Shown piece by piece: positions 5,819-7,619 of a stretch of 7,619 nucleotides of DNA (within the stretch, counting starts at the first letter, position 1; the number at the start of each line of letters is the position of its first letter). The notes below the pieces were generated by a model. It was not told the DNA's origin. It saw only the letters and a list, made by a program, of their open reading frames with translations, and made no database searches. The position numbers were made by a program, and so were the translations under genes. Source of the stretch: Spirochaetales bacterium. Lineage in GTDB: Bacteria; Spirochaetota; Spirochaetia; Treponematales; UBA12059. Where the stretch lies: assembly GCA_016938515.1 (NCBI GenBank), contig JAFGUM010000322.1, forward strand, positions 1-7,619. Direction: 5' to 3'.

Positions 5819-6355
5819 ATGATTGAAATAGATGAAAAGTCGACTTGGCGAGCCCAGGCATCGGCTGTAACAACCTTCAAATACCTGAACCCCAAAGAGC
5901 TCGACACGCTCCTCGAGAACTCGTCGATAATGACGTACGAAGACGGTGAAACGATAGTTTGCGAGAGGGAGATCACCCCGTACTTCTACGCTATCCTGGA
6001 CGGGTCGGTCTGCGTGAGCGTGGCGGAAACCTCCCAGGACGGCGACTCGAAGGACGTGTATATCTGCACCCTGGGCCCCGGCGACGCTTTCGGCGAGGCG
6101 GGCATCTTCATCAAAGTCAAACGCACCGCGACGGTCAGGGCGTCCGGAGAAGCGACGATCCTTCGCCTGCACCGCGACGAGATCAGCGCCTTCATGCGTA
6201 GCCAGCCCAGCGGCGGCAACAAGCTGTTGCTGGTCATCATCTACAGCCTGCTGCGCAAGCTGCGCGCCGCCAACCAGGAGCTGGCGTACGAGCGGAAAGA
6301 CGACATCGACCAGGCCGACGTAGACAACCTGCTCGCCGAAATGATGGGAAACTAG
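5819..6355 (+). CDS. Stand-alone cyclic-nucleotide-binding domain protein
   Basis: A 178-residue cytoplasmic protein that should sense a cyclic nucleotide, probably cAMP or cGMP. The cNMP-binding beta-roll spans about residues 20-140. The phosphate-binding cassette reads GDAFGEAGIFIKVKRTATVRA; E93 and R102 are the residues that normally contact the ribose and cyclic phosphate, and both are present, so binding competence is likely. After the roll, residues 132-178 form hydrophobic then charged helices (KLLLVIIYSLLRKLR onward) resembling the CRP dimerisation helix. There is no helix-turn-helix, so it is not a CRP/FNR transcription factor. ATG at 5819 is chosen although no ribosome binding site precedes it; an in-frame TTG at 5783 would add 12 residues, but it coincides with the candidate -35 box. 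The kinase gene starts 18 bp after its stop, suggesting an operon and a shared pathway. Confidence 0.82.
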   Translation: MIEIDEKSTWRAQASAVTTFKYLNPKELDTLLENSSIMTYEDGETIVCEREITPYFYAILDGSVCVSVAETSQDGDSKDVYICTLGPGDAFGEAGIFIKVKRTATVRASGEATILRLHRDEISAFMRSQPSGGNKLLLVIIYSLLRKLRAANQELAYERKDDIDQADVDNLLAEMMGN

Positions 6356-6374
6356 CAACTCAAGAGGAGGCTGT

Positions 6375-7619
6375 ATGGATCACGATGGCCGCATAGATGC
6401 GAGTGTCGCTCAGCTGTACCTCGATCTGGCGGGAACGATGTTCGTCGTCATCGGCCGCGACGGTTCCATCAAACTTCTCAACAAAGCCGGCTGCAGGATT
6501 CTCGGTGTTGCCGCCGAAGACGTTCTGGGCAAAAACTGGTTTGACCTGTTCGTCCCCCCGGCCATCAGGGAAGAGGTCAAGCGCGTTTCAGGAATGATAT
6601 TCAGCGGTCATTTAGAGCCGGGGGAATACCACGAGAACAAGGTGCTCACCGTGAACGGGGAGGAACGCCTTATAGCCTGGCACAATGCCATTCTGCGAGA
6701 CGAAAACGGCGTTATTACAGACACGATAAGCTCAGGCGAAGACATCACCGAACGGCGACACCTTGAAGAATCGCTACGAGTCAGCGAAGCCCTGTACAGA
6801 ACCCTGTTCGACGTACTACCGATGGGAGTTACCATCTCTGACGACAAGGGCGGCATCGTAAAGACAAACAAGCAGGCCAGTGACATCCTGGGCATTGATC
6901 CCCTGGAGCACGTCAAAAGGCGTCTATCCGATCCCCGATGGCGCATACTCAGAAAAGATGGCACGGAGTTTCCCCCTGAAGAATACGCGAGTGCCATAGC
7001 GCTCAGGGAGCAACGCCTCGTCGAGAACGTCGAGATGGGCGTCTACAGAGGCGACGACAGCCTTGTATGGCTCAGCGTCTCCGCCGCGCCGGTGCCGGTC
7101 GAGCACTACGGCGTAGTGGTCGTCTACCATGACACAACCGAGCAGGTGCGCTCGGAGGAGCGGATACGCTCTCTACTGGCTGAAAAGGAGCTGATACTCA
7201 AGGAAACGCATCACCGCGTCAAAAACAACATGAACACGATAAGCAGCCTGCTTACGCTGCAGGCGCACAATCTGCAAGGCGAAGCGGGAGATTATCTTCG
7301 CGAAGCCGCGAGCCGGGTGCAGAGCATGATGCTGCTCTACGGCACGCTGTATCAGAGCGAGGACTTCAACGCGCTGCACGTCGGACCTTTTCTGACGCGT
7401 ATCGTGGAGCAGGTACTGGAAATATTCAACGCGGCAGAACGGGTCAGGGCAACCATTCTCATAGACGATTTTACGCTGGGCTCCAAGAGCCTGACGCCTC
7501 TGGGCATCGTCGTCAACGAAATGGTTACCAACTCCCTTAAATACGCGTTCAATGATGTACCTGAGCCATTAATCAGGCTTGCAATTACCAGGAACGGGTC
7601 GACGGTGGTAGTCGTCTAC
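6375..7619 (+). CDS. PAS-PAS-HisKA_2 sensor histidine kinase (3' end cut by window)
   Basis: A two-component sensor kinase; 415 codons are visible and the frame is open at the window edge. ATG follows AAGAGGAGG (6362-6370) with 4-nt spacing. No signal peptide or membrane segment is seen, so it should be cytoplasmic. PAS domain 1 covers about residues 12-130 (DLAGTMFVVIGRDGSIKLLN through GEDITERR). PAS domain 2 covers about 135-258 (ALYRTLFDVLPMGVTISDDKG through YHDTTEQ). A linker helix leads to the HisKA_2 dimerisation domain with ETHHRVKNNMNTISSLL; H280, in HRVKNN, is the expected phosphoacceptor (H279 is adjacent). The ATPase N-box is LGIVVNEMVTNSLKYAF (376-392); the D-G boxes lie beyond the edge. 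The signal is unknown; the PAS domains could bind haem, flavin or nothing. The cyclic-nucleotide protein upstream is a plausible modulator. No response regulator is in view. Confidence 0.92.
   Translation, partial: MDHDGRIDASVAQLYLDLAGTMFVVIGRDGSIKLLNKAGCRILGVAAEDVLGKNWFDLFVPPAIREEVKRVSGMIFSGHLEPGEYHENKVLTVNGEERLIAWHNAILRDENGVITDTISSGEDITERRHLEESLRVSEALYRTLFDVLPMGVTISDDKGGIVKTNKQASDILGIDPLEHVKRRLSDPRWRILRKDGTEFPPEEYASAIALREQRLVENVEMGVYRGDDSLVWLSVSAAPVPVEHYGVVVVYHDTTEQVRSEERIRSLLAEKELILKETHHRVKNNMNTISSLLTLQAHNLQGEAGDYLREAASRVQSMMLLYGTLYQSEDFNALHVGPFLTRIVEQVLEIFNAAERVRATILIDDFTLGSKSLTPLGIVVNEMVTNSLKYAFNDVPEPLIRLAITRNGSTVVVVY

Noticed and set aside
5798..6358. A 186-codon minus-strand open frame over the cyclic-nucleotide gene
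   Set aside because: It is a shadow of the plus-strand gene, which has an intact cNMP-binding motif.
1..7619. CRISPR arrays, tRNA or rRNA genes, insertion sequences, phage or toxin-antitoxin modules
   Set aside because: I saw no repeat-spacer arrays, cloverleaf sequences, transposase or integrase motifs, or toxin domains on either strand.

Overview
The window is chromosomal bacterial DNA of roughly 55-60% GC, with tightly packed genes and strong GGAGG-type ribosome binding sites. Nothing in it looks like phage, plasmid or insertion sequence. The style of the proteins suggests a spirochaete: the binding protein has a short signal peptide ending AFA followed by a GGK stretch, a stand-alone cyclic-nucleotide domain is present, and a PAS-PAS-HisKA_2 kinase follows. 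This is recognition from memory, not a phylogenetic result, and no rRNA or other marker gene is present to settle it.

Positions 1-126 are the leader of a branched-chain amino acid (LIV-I type, HAAT family) ABC transporter operon. It holds a perfect TTGACA box, a cluster of GCTAC/GTAGC half-sites and a small dyad. Positions 127-4746 hold the five transporter genes in the usual order: periplasmic binding protein (livJ/livK type), permeases livH and livM, and ATPases livG and livF. A 158-bp, highly structured gap separates the binding-protein gene from livH. The remaining four genes are nearly contiguous: a 9-bp gap, a 4-bp overlap and a 2-bp gap. The gap after the binding-protein gene contains a strong hairpin and an upstream sequence that can compete with it, which probably sets the excess of binding protein over membrane parts.

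Positions 4799-5008 encode a 69-residue, two-helix membrane protein resembling the Imm17 family. It reads in the same direction as the transporter and may be co-transcribed with it. A perfect 12-bp hairpin then separates it from a convergent small heat-shock protein gene (hsp20, minus strand, GTG start at 5572). The divergent gap 5573-5818 carries candidate promoters in both directions and a structured hsp20 leader.

From 5819 to the end lies a two-gene signalling unit. The first gene encodes a small cyclic-nucleotide-binding protein with no DNA-binding domain. The second, 18 bp later, encodes a soluble PAS-PAS-HisKA_2 histidine kinase cut off by the window edge within its ATPase domain. Most of the window is ordinary metabolism and signalling. 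The items most worth a second look are the competing RNA structures after the binding-protein gene, the cyclic-nucleotide protein/kinase pair with a possibly leaderless start, and the Imm17-like protein with no toxin nearby.
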